A stretch of DNA of 64,000 bases. Source: Nitrospira sp. Its GTDB lineage: Bacteria; Nitrospirota; Nitrospiria; Nitrospirales; Nitrospiraceae. The notes under the pieces are model-generated. The model saw nothing but the letters and a program-made list of their open reading frames with translations. It was not told where the DNA came from and did not search any database. The position numbers and the translations under genes are program-made. Of the stretch, positions 19,853 through 26,640 are shown one piece after another. Location of the stretch: NCBI GenBank assembly GCA_030653545.1, contig JAURZE010000038.1:186001-250000 (forward strand), written 5' to 3'. Each line of letters begins with the position of its first letter. Within the stretch, counting starts at the first letter, position 1.

Positions 19853-20422
19853 TCAGTTATTACGATAATCGTCGGTGTCGTCCAACAGGTCTTCGGACTT
19901 CTCGAGGAAGTCAGCGGCTTCGTCGTCATCGGTGAGCGCCAGATCTCCTTGCAGCTCTTCTTCGATGTCGCCTTCCGCTTCGGCTTCGGCCTCGACCTCT
20001 AATTCCTCGTCGACCAGCTCTTCATCTACATCGATCTCTTTCGGCATCGATACCGGAGCCGGCCTGGCCGCCACTGAAAGCCTCGGGGCTTCCTCAACCG
20101 GAGGCACCACGGACTTCACCGGAGCCACGGACTTAGGGGCTGAGGGAGCCGCAGGCTTCTTCGCGGCGACGGCTTTCCTGGGTGCCGCCTTGGCAGCGAC
20201 CTTCTTTTTCGGAGCCGGCTTGGCGGCCTTCTTCGCACTCGCCTTTTTCGCAGGCTTCTTGGCCACTACCTTCTTCGCCGATTTCTTCGCCGACTTTTTC
20301 GCGACCGCTTTCTTCGCAGGCTTCTTGGCGGCCACTTTCTTGGACGGCTTGGCGGCCTTCTTCTTGCCCGACGACTTCTTGACGGCCTTCTTTGCCACGA
20401 CCTTCTTCTTAGACTTCGCCAT
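19853..20422 (-). CDS. histone H1-like Lys/Ala-rich protein with acidic tail
   Basis: About 189 aa from the ATG at 20422 (M-A-K-S-K-K-K-V-V), chosen because GAGGAAATC precedes it. Residues 1-95 are dense repeats of K-K-x-A-K-K / A-K-K-P-A-K-K, as in bacterial histone H1-like (AlgP/Hc1-type) DNA-binding proteins. The second half turns sharply acidic (E-E-L-E-V-E-A-E-A-E, D-D-D-E-A-A-D) and ends D-D-Y-R-N-N. A basic domain for DNA or RNA and an acidic regulatory tail is the simplest reading. Repeat number probably varies between strains. Confidence 0.78.
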   Translation of the reverse strand: MAKSKKKVVAKKAVKKSSGKKKAAKPSKKVAAKKPAKKAVAKKSAKKSAKKVVAKKPAKKASAKKAAKPAPKKKVAAKAAPRKAVAAKKPAAPSAPKSVAPVKSVVPPVEEAPRLSVAARPAPVSMPKEIDVDEELVDEELEVEAEAEAEGDIEEELQGDLALTDDDEAADFLEKSEDLLDDTDDYRNN

Positions 20423-20751
20423 CAGATTTCCTCCTGATTCAAGTGCACAACGCATGGCGGATCGCATTGCGGCCTCCATCTAGCATGAACCCATAGCCTC
20501 TTGCAACCGGTAGAATGATCGACCGAAACCTGCGCAGTTTTGGCTAGGGATCGCCCCACTCCCTGGAGCACTCAACAGGACAAGCCCCCCCATCACCCGG
20601 CTGGATCCTCAACCCCGAATGCTCCCAGGACTAGCCCCGGAGGGACGGCCTCGTGGTAAACTGCACTTGCAACCCGTTACTGTTTCATGAATCGTTCGCC
20701 GCAATTCCGGCTCCAATTATGCACAACAGCCTAAAGAGGACTTCTCAGCCC
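20423..20751. other. divergent intergenic region, no gene seen
   Basis: This 329-bp gap lies between the histone-like gene (minus) and the cupredoxin gene (plus). It should hold both promoters. I see no convincing -35/-10 pair, RNA or repeat; short in-frame upstream codons before 20752 are probably untranslated. Confidence 0.4.
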
Positions 20752-21129
20752 ATGACACGCTCTCTGACCATCGCCCTCGTGAGCCTCTTCATCACCAGTC
20801 TGGCCTGGCCGACGACAGCAATGCCCATTGCGACGCAAATCATGATCGAAGACGGATCCCCCTACTTTGCCCCGTCCAAAGCCATCGCCACCAGCGGGAG
20901 CCCGATCCTCTGGAACAACCCGACGCCGACCGATCATACCGTCACGCATAACGGCTGCGTTGAAGACGGCACCCCCTGCCTCTTTGACTCGGGCATTATT
21001 CCTCCCGGAGAGCAATTCAGAGTGACCGGCCTCCCCCCCGGCCGCTATCCCTATCACTGCCGCATCCACCCCATCATGCGTGGCGTCCTGACCGTGACGG
21101 ATGCCGCCACCATGCCGTCTCAGCTTTAA
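20752..21129 (+). CDS. periplasmic cupredoxin (plastocyanin-like)
   Basis: About 125 aa from the ATG at 20752, preceded by AGAGGA; a longer start at 20719 is possible. A signal peptide ends near P-T-T-A-M-P. The fold shows the type 1 copper site: the first His in P-T-D-H-T-V-T-H, then Cys, His and Met in Y-H-C-R-I-H-P-I-M-R-G. Such small blue copper proteins carry electrons in the periplasm, and Nitrospira genomes encode several. The second Cys pair (G-C-V-E-D-G-T-P-C) may form a disulfide. Confidence 0.88.
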   Translation: MTRSLTIALVSLFITSLAWPTTAMPIATQIMIEDGSPYFAPSKAIATSGSPILWNNPTPTDHTVTHNGCVEDGTPCLFDSGIIPPGEQFRVTGLPPGRYPYHCRIHPIMRGVLTVTDAATMPSQL

Positions 21130-21276
21130 ACTCGTCGTTCGCAATTCATCAATCGTCTCTCGCAAACGGTGCTTCTATCGAGAGGCGCTTCGCCAACGAC
21201 GCGTCACGCGGGACTCTTGCGAGTTCACTGTCCGCTCAGGTAGGCTGCGCCTTCCCACGGGGTAGGAACACAGGTC

Positions 21277-22767
21277 ATGAAGCCCGTTGCCGCAGTCCAA
21301 GAACCGCTCCAGTTGACCGGCGAGACGCTGTCTCTCCTCGCCTGGCACATTCCTGATCTTGTCGCCTATCAACATCGCGAAGACGAATACTGGCTCGCGC
21401 CGCTCGACGATAATTTTCCGCTGATCCGGCTCAACCTGACCGGCATCGAGATGCTGAAATCGATGAACGGCCACATCACCGTCGGCGCGCTGCTTGAAAA
21501 ATACGGTACCAAAATCTGCGGACCCGACGGCCAGCCCGGCCAATGGCATCTGGAACGCTGGGCCACCCCGAACTACTCCCTCTGCTACTTCGGGACCGAA
21601 CCGCCGGGCGGTCATCGACACCAAGCCAAGTGGGACATTCTGCTTCAACAAATCCGCGAAGGCTGGTCCGGACACGAAGGGTTCGAAGGCGAAGAACACC
21701 TGGAAGATTTCCACCACCATGAATTGACCGAGAGCGCCGAGGACGACGGCCATTTCGACCTGATCGAAACCACCGTCTCCCATCTCTTTCGAGAACCGAA
21801 TGAGGCGTTGAACGGTCTGACTTATGGCCGGCTCCTCATGCGGCAGCTCCGTCAGCTCGGCTGGTTTAATCCCAAACCTAAAGTCATTGTAGAAGTCGGC
21901 GGAGGGCTCGGCTACGTGGCGCGAGAACTCGCCAAAGAGCTGCTGCCGTTCGAGCGGCAAAGTATCCGCTACATCTCCCTCGACATCACCAGCCCGTTTT
22001 TGAAATTGCAGACCAAGCGGGCCAAAGAGGGCGGCTGGGGAGGCCTGGGAACCAGGGCCAATGCCGAAGCCCTCCCCTTCACGGACCACTCCGTCGATCT
22101 GGTCATCGACAACGAAAACATGGCCGACATGACGCCGGTCAAACTGACGCGCAATGAACTGCTTACAAACAAAGGCGAGACCGAGCAGCATCAAGAAGCG
22201 CTCGATTGGATCAGACGCATCCGGCTCCCGATCGAAGCCAATCCGCCGGACGATGTCATTTTTAACCTGGGGCCGATCCGCTTTGTCGCAGAGCTCTGGC
22301 GCGTACTGAAACCGGGAGGCCATGCCTTCCTGACCGAATTCGGCGTCGAAGAAGGCTGGCCGGCCTCAGTGAAACTGCCGGGGCATACCGAATATGAAGT
22401 GCAATACAGCCACCTGCGGCAGGCCGTGCGCTGGCTGGGATTCCAGGAGCGCTACCTCTCACTCCCCCAGTTCCTCGCCATGAAGCCGGACACGAAAGTC
22501 CTCTGCACCGGCGCGGCCTATACCATTCAGCGATTCTGCCAGGCCATGAACAAGCCCTTTACTGTCCGCGCCTACACCGAGGGCGAACTGAAGCAGACCC
22601 TCAACGACATGCTCCCCAAAATCCACGGCGCCCACTATCACGACGTGGTCGATCCCGCCTGGTTCGGCCTCATCGACTTCAAAGTACTGTTACTGGAAAA
22701 GCCCGGTGGCGCACCCAAAGCCCAGTTCACCGAGAACAAAGGCTATCGGTGGTATTCGCAGAAGTAG
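21277..22767 (+). CDS. SAM-dependent methyltransferase of unknown substrate
   Basis: 496 aa. The N-terminal 170 residues are unassigned but contain short motifs (V-A-Y-Q-H-R-E-D-E-Y) that could bind substrate. A class I Rossmann core starts near residue 207 with V-I-V-E-V-G-G-G-L-G-Y-V-A-R-E-L. Later A-E-A-L-P-F-T-D-H-S-V-D-L-V and L-K-P-G-G-H-A-F-L-T-E-F match motifs of small-molecule methyltransferases. Its last 101 bp are repeated at 23792-23892 and, decayed, near 24842-24893. It has a reasonable ribosome-binding site (GTAGGAACA). Confidence 0.82.
   Translation: MKPVAAVQEPLQLTGETLSLLAWHIPDLVAYQHREDEYWLAPLDDNFPLIRLNLTGIEMLKSMNGHITVGALLEKYGTKICGPDGQPGQWHLERWATPNYSLCYFGTEPPGGHRHQAKWDILLQQIREGWSGHEGFEGEEHLEDFHHHELTESAEDDGHFDLIETTVSHLFREPNEALNGLTYGRLLMRQLRQLGWFNPKPKVIVEVGGGLGYVARELAKELLPFERQSIRYISLDITSPFLKLQTKRAKEGGWGGLGTRANAEALPFTDHSVDLVIDNENMADMTPVKLTRNELLTNKGETEQHQEALDWIRRIRLPIEANPPDDVIFNLGPIRFVAELWRVLKPGGHAFLTEFGVEEGWPASVKLPGHTEYEVQYSHLRQAVRWLGFQERYLSLPQFLAMKPDTKVLCTGAAYTIQRFCQAMNKPFTVRAYTEGELKQTLNDMLPKIHGAHYHDVVDPAWFGLIDFKVLLLEKPGGAPKAQFTENKGYRWYSQK
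22667..22767 (+). repeat. direct repeat DR1: native 3' end of the methyltransferase gene
   Basis: Codes for the last 32 residues of the methyltransferase plus stop. It matches 23792-23892 at 97 of 101 positions over exactly equal length, and 24842-24893 more weakly. Confidence 0.9.
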
Positions 22768-22779
22768 AAGGGTTAAGGG

Positions 22780-22890
22780 TCGCCTGATCAGTCCCCTGTG
22801 CTCGCCAACCGCGCACACAAGAATTATCAAATTCCTATATCAAGGGCGGTGCTCGGTCAATGCCCGCAGTAAGGAACCAACCAGGTGCCC
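22780..22890. repeat. palindromic intergenic repeat, family R2, copy 2
   Basis: CCTGTGCTCGCCAACCGCGC and, about 40 nt on, GGTGCTCGGTCAATGCCCGC form the family's two inner motifs. It lies directly behind the methyltransferase stop and matches, in reverse complement, the copy at 55615-55696. Confidence 0.6.
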
Positions 22891-22989
22891 CTCAGTAGAG
22901 TGGGAGGGAGAAAACAGCCTCGTTGAACACGCGTGATGAAAGGCAATCAGGCCACATCACCACCGCCTTCTCGTCTCAAGCAGCGCTCC

Positions 22990-23273
22990 TTACGCTGCGA
23001 ATTCAACCCGAACAGTACGTCCCAGACGCGCTTCGAGCGTAATGAGCATTTCGAGACTGAACTTATCCCACTTGCCGCGCACAAGATCAGACACCCGGGA
23101 TTGGGCGATTCCTAAGCGCTTGGCCGCTTCGGCCTGGGTGAGTTTCTGCTTCTCAATATAGAGACGAAGGCGCTCATCAGGCTGGAGCGCATTTGAAGGA
23201 CCGCAGCCTCAGCCGGATGGAAACCGAGGTCCACAAAGACATTGCCGCTCGACTTCGTCGCTTTCTTCTTCAT
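22990..23273 (-). pseudogene. frameshifted XRE-family (HigA-like) antitoxin
   Basis: From the ATG at 23273 the frame reads M-K-K-K-A-T-K-S-S-G-N-V-F then F-H-P-A-E-A-A and soon loses sense. One base shift later it reads P-D-E-R-L-R-L-Y-I-E, T-Q-A-E-A-A-K-R-L-G-I, R-V-S-D-L-V-R-G-K and ends E-F-A-A at 22990. The 284-nt span is one base short of a whole frame. This is the helix-turn-helix antitoxin type found next to RelE/HigB toxins. No toxin gene is seen upstream of it. Confidence 0.8.
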
Positions 23274-23385
23274 GACCGAACAGTCCAACAATCAGCAGCA
23301 GCACTTAATCCTGATTTGGCTTGCACACGAAACGCTGTTTATTGAGAGAGGCCCACTTCTTGGGCTGAAATAGAAACGAGAACGC

Positions 23386-23700
23386 CTACGCGGTAAGCCC
23401 GAGATGTTGCTCAATGCTACGAACCCGTTGTTCTAAACGTTCGACGCGTTCTTGAATCTGGCCGTAAGAGAGCTGAATGAGCGATCGGGTTTCCTTAAAC
23501 TGTTCATCCAGATACGCTCGATCATCGGCATGGCGCCGATCAAGATGCAACTGAAACCCTTCGGCTACTAGCTGAAGCTCGTGCCTGACCCCTTCGGTCA
23601 AAACACCAGTATGTCGCTTGGCATCAGCAATGTCGGCGCGAAGTGCTTCAGCAGCCGCACCGACGATCTGTTGAATTTGCGCAAGCGATTCCTGGTCCAC
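23386..23700 (-). CDS. small coiled-coil protein
   Basis: About 104 aa from the GTG at 23700, chosen because AGGGGA lies 6 nt upstream. The sequence is almost all helix with heptad spacing (I-Q-E-R-V-E-R-L-E-Q-R-V-R-S-I-E) and an internal V-A-E-G-F motif. I recall similar small coiled-coil proteins as common accessory genes in Nitrospira, without known function. It shares the island with the broken antitoxin. Confidence 0.6.
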   Translation of the reverse strand: MDQESLAQIQQIVGAAAEALRADIADAKRHTGVLTEGVRHELQLVAEGFQLHLDRRHADDRAYLDEQFKETRSLIQLSYGQIQERVERLEQRVRSIEQHLGLTA

Positions 23701-23791
23701 TTCCAATCCCCTGAAAGAATTTTGCAAAGTTTAGGACGCAAGACTGGCGAAGTCAACGCCTCCACATTCCTACAAATATAACCATTTTTCA

Positions 23792-23892
23792 GCCTCATCG
23801 ACTTCAAGGTGCTGTTATTGGAAAAGCCCGGTGGCGCACCCAAAGCCCAGTTCACCGAGAACAAAGGCTCTCGGTGGTATTCGCAGAAGTAG
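23792..23892 (+). repeat. direct repeat DR2: displaced copy of the methyltransferase 3' end
   Basis: 101 bp with four differences from 22667-22767. Three differences are silent (AAA/AAG, GTA/GTG, CTG/TTG) and one changes Tyr to Ser. There is no start or upstream gene, so it is not expressed as a protein. The excess of silent changes suggests an origin from a functional homologue. Confidence 0.9.
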
Positions 23893-23903
23893 AGAGTCTC
23901 GCG

Positions 23904-24320
23904 TTAGATCAGCCCGGCAATAGCCGCACGAAATGCCCGGAGGTCAGCGAGCCTCGTGGTGATAACCTCGTACACCTGACCGTAGTCGATCTTCCAATAC
24001 ACATGCACTAGCAGATTTCTGAAGCGCGCCATCTGTTGCAAGCGGCTCGAAAGATCGGCAGGGATCAATCCGGCACGCTCAAGCGTACTGAAGCACCCGG
24101 CATACTCCTCGGGAACCTGATGCAATCGTTTCGCGGACACGTGAAAGCAGAGGGCTAATGCCGCTTCGATGGCGATCAGCAAACGATAGCAGGCCACATC
24201 GAGACCGTCTTGATTGGCTAGGAATTGGTCGCGGGACAGGCGGCGAAATTCTTCGAGGCGGCTCAAGGACGAATCAATTTCCCCACAACGCGCCCGGATA
24301 AGATCCGGATTGAGGCTCAT
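23904..24320 (-). CDS. hepT: HepT-like HEPN toxin
   Basis: 138 aa helical protein of the DUF86/HepT group. The HEPN active motif is present as R-N-L-L-V-H-V-Y, which fits R-x4-6-H. HepT is an RNase or a target of adenylylation by its partner nucleotidyltransferase MntA. Here the MntA gene comes first and overlaps by 4 bp (24317-24320), the usual order. The pair lies between two copies of the methyltransferase 3' end. Confidence 0.85.
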   Translation of the reverse strand: MSLNPDLIRARCGEIDSSLSRLEEFRRLSRDQFLANQDGLDVACYRLLIAIEAALALCFHVSAKRLHQVPEEYAGCFSTLERAGLIPADLSSRLQQMARFRNLLVHVYWKIDYGQVYEVITTRLADLRAFRAAIAGLI

Positions 24321-24736
24321 GCTGCGAAGGCGTCCTTCGTGCCTTGATAGAGCAAGGGAGCGAGATCTAGATAGCGCCTGGCGATATCTTCCAGCTTTGA
24401 GGTCAGGAGATCTTCATCCCGACAGACTAGCAACCGCCCACGCAGGACGTGATAGACAAACGACAGCGGCGCCTCGTTCAACACACGAACATCCACCGGC
24501 AATCCCGCCATAGCCGTGAGCCGAGCAGATAGCACTGAAGCAACTGCCGCGCCTCTTTCGGCATCGGACTCACAAAGATACAGCCCAACATCGACATCAT
24601 GCACGGTGTCAGAGTCGAGCAGCGATCCATGGAGATAAGCGAATGCAACCGCCGACTCTTTCTCCAGCTCAGCCGTGAGACGGCAGGCCAGCGCTTCGCG
24701 GGCTTCCGGTTGAATTGTATAGCGTGTTCGCTTCAT
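24317..24736 (-). CDS. mntA: MntA-like nucleotidyltransferase antitoxin
   Basis: 139 aa minimal nucleotidyltransferase. The G-S motif (Y-L-H-G-S-L-L-D-S-D) is followed by H-D-V-D-V-G-L-Y, giving the G-S-x10-D-x-D pattern needed for AMP transfer. MntA neutralises HepT by adding AMP to a tyrosine. The C-terminal part (P-V-D-V-R-V-L-N-E-A-P) is complete. The coupled gene order confirms the assignment. Confidence 0.85.
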   Translation of the reverse strand: MKRTRYTIQPEAREALACRLTAELEKESAVAFAYLHGSLLDSDTVHDVDVGLYLCESDAERGAAVASVLSARLTAMAGLPVDVRVLNEAPLSFVYHVLRGRLLVCRDEDLLTSKLEDIARRYLDLAPLLYQGTKDAFAA

Positions 24737-24841
24737 TCAAAAAACCGCACTGAGGTGTACTGACGAGATTCGATGTGCATCTTACACCGCCATCAGAGGG
24801 AGAACAAGAAACCCGCTCTCCCCTTGCACCAAACGGAGCCC

Positions 24842-24893
24842 ATAAAGCCCAATCGCCGAGACCAAGTGCTATCGGTGGTATTTGCAGAAGTAG
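24842..24893 (+). repeat. direct repeat DR3: decayed third copy of the methyltransferase 3' end
   Basis: AAAGCCCAA, then after an indel GCCGAGACCAAG and CTATCGGTGGTATTTGCAG, ending at the equivalent TAG (24891-24893). The sequence just behind (to about 24933) also resembles the flank behind the native gene, including CCCTGCGCTCGCC of repeat family R2. Confidence 0.7.
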
Positions 24894-25113
24894 CGGGATT
24901 GAGGGTTCCTGAGTGGTTCCCTGCGCTCGCCGATCAGGCAACCTCTCAGTAGAGAGGCGGGGAGGAAAAGGTCTTCGTTGGACGCGACCACAGCAGACAC
25001 TTTGCGCAAGAGAATGAGAAAGAGTCTTTCGAACTGAGCACTCACTCGATGTACCGAGAGGAATCCCTCAGTTCTACAGAATAGAACGTCACCGATTAGT
25101 TCTCTTCTATGGG
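24894..25113. other. island end with degenerate R2 repeat, no gene seen
   Basis: From 24903 to about 24990 the sequence matches the flank behind 22767 (GGTTCCCTGCGCTCGCC, CTCAGTAGAGAGGCGGGGAGG versus CTCAGTAGAGTGGGAGGGAG). The rest shows nothing I can assign. A minus-strand open frame across it has no coding character. Confidence 0.5.
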
Positions 25114-25359
25114 TCACGCCCCTCCACCGTCACCGCCACCAGCGTTAACACCATCATCGCCAATAGAACCTCGACCTTCTCGGACAGACTGATTTGAATG
25201 GAGCCTTGCACCCCGAGGTCCTCCTCTTTCTGTAGGGTCTGTGGGGTCGCTTGAACTATGATCCTCTGATATTCGACGATCATACGATCGAACCAGAAAG
25301 AACACGAGTCCCCCGAGGAGGATAAGCAGAATAAGAACCGCTGCCGTTTGAGTAATCAT
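25114..25359 (-). CDS. small single-pass membrane protein
   Basis: 81 aa. Residues about 4-24 are one hydrophobic helix (A-V-L-I-L-L-I-L-L-G-G-L-V-F-F-L-V), followed by a polar Ser/Asp/Gly/Arg-rich tail that ends G-G-G-D-G-G-G-A. The start overlaps the ppx/gppA stop by 4 bp, which supports translation. The low-complexity tail has no known family. It may be the last gene of the recG operon. Confidence 0.5.
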   Translation of the reverse strand: MITQTAAVLILLILLGGLVFFLVRSYDRRISEDHSSSDPTDPTERGGPRGARLHSNQSVREGRGSIGDDGVNAGGGDGGGA

Positions 25360-26312
25360 CGCGTTTGGTAGCCCCTGAATAGATTAATCAACACCCCCTC
25401 CCGCAATCCCAAATCACTCACCAGCACCGCCGTCATACCTAATGTCTCCATCACAGTCCTGATGATGATGGCGCCGGCGGCGATGACTTCTTCGCGGTTC
25501 TTTTCCAGGCCTGGGAGGCCGATACGGTCGGCTTTCTTGCGGCTCAGCAAGATCTGTTCAAGCTCCTGAACGGTGGCGAGGGTTAGGCGATAGTTGTGGA
25601 TACGGATAGGCTCGTATGTAGGAAGTTTCTGAGCCATGGCGGCAAGGGCCGTCACCGTTCCGGCGGTCCCGACGAATGTCGCCGCTTCATAGCCCGCCAT
25701 CTCCGTAACGGCTGCCTGCGTCTCCCGAGCAATCCATTCCCGCGCCTGTCCAACCTCCTCACTCGTTGGAGGATCGTGATGGAGCAATCGTTCGCAGAGG
25801 CGCACGACGCCGATATCGATGGAGCGGACAACCGGCTGCTGGCCTGGCCGGTCCAGAATGAATTCCGTGCTGCCACCGCCGATATCGAGGGCCAGCATAT
25901 CGGTCACACCAGCAGGTAGACCGGAACGAATCCCCAGAAGTGTGCGCCGCGCTTCTTCGTCGCCGGTGATCACTTCGACATCGAACCCGGCTTCGCGCTT
26001 CACCCGATCCAGAAATTCTGCACGATTGGCAGCATCGCGGACGGCGCTCGTGGCAACGGCCGTACAGCCATCGACTCGATAGGTCTCAATGACGGCCTTC
26101 CACTCACACAAACAGTGGATCACCCGATCCATCGCCGCCTGGCTCAGGCGCTTATTCTGATCGACGCCTTCGCCCAGGCGAAGAATACGCCGCTCAGATC
26201 GCAGCTCTTTGAGAAGCATGTTCGGGGAAAGATCGGCGATGAGGAGCCGACAGGTAAGGGTGCCGATATCGATACCGGCAAGCCGGCGCGGGCGAACGGA
26301 GAGGGCGCTCAT
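25356..26312 (-). CDS. ppx: exopolyphosphatase / pppGpp phosphatase (Ppx/GppA family)
   Basis: 318 aa, the length of the two-domain core without the C-terminal HD-like half. The actin-like phosphate loops are present: G-I-D-I-G-T-L-T-C-R-L-L at the N-terminus and L-A-L-D-I-G-G-G-S-T-E-F with the catalytic Glu region upstream. It hydrolyses polyphosphate or converts pppGpp to ppGpp; which one cannot be read from sequence. It overlaps its upstream neighbour by 4 bp (ATGA). Confidence 0.9.
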   Translation of the reverse strand: MSALSVRPRRLAGIDIGTLTCRLLIADLSPNMLLKELRSERRILRLGEGVDQNKRLSQAAMDRVIHCLCEWKAVIETYRVDGCTAVATSAVRDAANRAEFLDRVKREAGFDVEVITGDEEARRTLLGIRSGLPAGVTDMLALDIGGGSTEFILDRPGQQPVVRSIDIGVVRLCERLLHHDPPTSEEVGQAREWIARETQAAVTEMAGYEAATFVGTAGTVTALAAMAQKLPTYEPIRIHNYRLTLATVQELEQILLSRKKADRIGLPGLEKNREEVIAAGAIIIRTVMETLGMTAVLVSDLGLREGVLINLFRGYQTR

Positions 26313-26632
26313 TGCTCTTCCCGGATCTCGTCCATCTCGGCTTCGAGTTTCTTCCGGGCGTCTTTCAACTCCTGAATCTCGCGGACCACACGACCGATTT
26401 CTTCGTCGTATGTCACCCGTTCGGCCGTCTCGCCCCGCTCTTTCATTTCAACGGCCCGCTCGCCGATGTCTTTGTAGAGATCGGACAATTGCTGATCGAT
26501 TTTCCGGATCTCCAACCGCATCCGGAGTAATTCAGTCTCTTCCAGCGCGCGACCGGCGACATGCGCCGTACCCAGTCGCAGTGTGGCCAGGCCAGACCGG
26601 AAATCGTCTTTCAACCGCTGCAACAGTCCCAT
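26309..26632 (-). CDS. coiled-coil protein between recG and ppx
   Basis: About 107 aa from the ATG at 26632, which has GGAGAGGC immediately before it. Nearly all of the protein is charged helix (E-E-T-E-L-L-R-M-R-L-E-I-R-K-I-D, E-I-Q-E-L-K-D-A-R-K-K-L-E-A-E-M), predicting a long coiled coil. The longer open frame to 26827 only overlaps recG out of frame. No function is known, but the tight arrangement recG - coiled coil - ppx suggests one operon. Confidence 0.72.
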   Translation of the reverse strand: MGLLQRLKDDFRSGLATLRLGTAHVAGRALEETELLRMRLEIRKIDQQLSDLYKDIGERAVEMKERGETAERVTYDEEIGRVVREIQELKDARKKLEAEMDEIREEQ

Positions 26633-26640
26633 GCCTCTCC

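Noticed and set aside
24869-25117. 82-codon minus-strand frame behind the small membrane protein
   Set aside because: It crosses the decayed repeat DR3 and the degenerate R2 copy; codon use and composition are not gene-like.
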